A DNA stretch of 64,000 nt, from positions 1-64,000 of the forward strand of contig NZ_JACJTD010000013.1 of assembly GCF_014698505.1 (NCBI RefSeq), given 5' to 3'. The DNA comes from Nostoc foliaceum FACHB-393. GTDB lineage: Bacteria > Cyanobacteriota > Cyanobacteriia > Cyanobacteriales > Nostocaceae. Shown one piece after another: positions 63,299 through 64,000 of the stretch; within the stretch, counting starts at the first letter, position 1, and every line of letters begins with the position of its first letter. The position numbers and the translations under genes are program-made. The notes beneath the pieces are model-generated. The model searched no databases. It was not told the DNA's origin and was given only the letters and a program-made list of their open reading frames with translations.

Positions 63299-64000
63299 CT
63301 ATTTTTTATAAGCAGTAACCAACAGTTGAGGAGCATCAAAACCACCCTGAAACACAAGGTCATGTATTACCTGCCATCCCTTACGAGTAAACAGCAATTT
63401 CCAAAACGATGGGCTGGATTCTGAGTATAATTGTTTCCAGTAAAGCAACTCACTACGACTCAAAAAACACTGGTCACAACGGTAATAATCTACAGAAAAA
63501 CCTGTTGTTTCCAGAAGCGTAAATATTTGCTCGTGAGTGAAGGCATGAAGGTGGTATGGATCAAAATGACGCGTCTCCCCTAGTGGTACAGACAACATCA
63601 ATACACCATTGCTAGTTAAATAATTACTAAGTTGTTTTAAAAAATTGGTCGGATTTTTTAAATGTTCTATCGTCTCAAACGAGATAATAACGTCAAAAGG
63701 CTCCGAACACTCAAATTGCTCTGCATCAGCGCAAATGAAGTTTATTCCGGGAATTTGGTAGTGTTTCTTAGCATATTCCACAATCTGTGAGCATATATCG
63801 ACTCCAACTACACTGCTTGCGCCTGCAACACGAAGCATTTGGCTACCATATCCACTGCCGCACGCGATGTCTAGAACTCTTTTTCCTAAGACGTACTTGG
63901 TTGCAGTTTCGTAGCGTCCAAGATGTAGCTCCATGATCTTGCGACTAGCCGAATCCTTACCCATGCGCTGGGGAATCAAGCGTTCCCAAGTTACAGTCAG
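63299..64000 (-). CDS. Class I SAM-dependent methyltransferase, 5' end at window edge
   Basis: At least 226 residues. LDIACGSGYGSQML is the SAM-binding motif I, VVGVDICSQIVEYAKKHY motif II and PFDVIISFETIEHL motif III/IV; HAFTHEQIFTLLETTGF follows. Resembles small-molecule or glycan methyltransferases (UbiG/Bud23-type fold). The frame continues upstream through VTWERLIPQRMGK without a stop to the window's last base. The TTG at 63979 is therefore probably not the start, and the gene begins just outside. The substrate is unknown. Confidence 0.85.
   Translation of the reverse strand: MTVTWERLIPQRMGKDSASRKIMELHLGRYETATKYVLGKRVLDIACGSGYGSQMLRVAGASSVVGVDICSQIVEYAKKHYQIPGINFICADAEQFECSEPFDVIISFETIEHLKNPTNFLKQLSNYLTSNGVLMLSVPLGETRHFDPYHLHAFTHEQIFTLLETTGFSVDYYRCDQCFLSRSELLYWKQLYSESSPSFWKLLFTRKGWQVIHDLVFQGGFDAPQLLVTAYKK

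Overview
The window reads as chromosomal DNA of a filamentous, Nostoc/Anabaena-type cyanobacterium. The octamer GCGATCGC (HIP1) and its core are scattered through genes and spacers. Spacers carry heptamer repeats of the (AGTCATT)n and (TTAGGAG)n kind and palindromic interspersed repeats. The gene set is typically cyanobacterial: an iron-uptake porin with an SLH domain, a Tab2/Atab2 protein, Ser/Thr kinases fused to WD40 propellers, a DUF3370 protein, and a nifN relic. No rRNA, intact insertion sequence or CRISPR array was seen. One tRNA gene (Thr, UGU) is present.

Layout. 0.4-3.8 kb: a thioredoxin-like protein, pyrH and frr (overlapping), and a geranylgeranyl-reductase-family flavoprotein. 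3.9-14.6 kb: mostly minus-strand housekeeping genes (orphan FecCD permease, ClC-CBS-USP anion transporter, TldE/PmbA-like protein, Tab2, HAD hydrolase, type II NADH dehydrogenase), a plus-strand radical-SAM protein, and a decayed globin. 15-20.4 kb: a WD40 Ser/Thr kinase, a secreted PPC-domain protein and an iron porin. 20.4-29.7 kb: a minus-strand envelope/exopolysaccharide cluster (four glycosyltransferases, an ABC exporter, a histidine-phosphatase-like protein, a nucleotide-sugar epimerase) with a 21-bp tandem repeat array. 29.9-38.1 kb: a signalling block (HAMP sensor lacking its kinase, CheY-like regulator, OmpR-type two-component pair, two more Ser/Thr kinases). 38.1-42.3 kb: a repeat-rich, degraded stretch with a DUF72 gene, an unknown gene, a nifN fragment, a 1-Cys peroxiredoxin and tRNA-Thr. 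42.5-48.4 kb: argF, lexA with a clear LexA box, a superfamily 2 helicase and a DndD-like SMC ATPase. 48.7-54.4 kb: an SLH/DUF3370 protein, ureEFG and a fused oligopeptide-ABC ATPase. 54.7-62.0 kb: a three-gene module of a 1,818-residue DUF4157 (eCIS-core) polymorphic-toxin-like protein, a candidate immunity protein and a YbjN-like protein. 62.1-64.0 kb: uvsE and a methyltransferase running to the window edge.

The most notable system is the 54.7-62.0 kb module. The large protein has an N-terminal DUF4157 domain (HELTH), a DUF922-like protease motif (HENGH), hydrophobic helical and coiled-coil segments and a C-terminal HNH-like nuclease tip. Its stop codon shares a base with the next gene's start, as in toxin-immunity pairs. 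No contractile-injection structural genes lie in the window. Other points of interest are the helicase/DndD-like pair without dndB, dndC or dndE, the gating-Glu-to-Gln change in the ClC protein, the interspersed repeat captured in frame inside a WD40 blade, and three gene relics (globin, nifN, sensor kinase).
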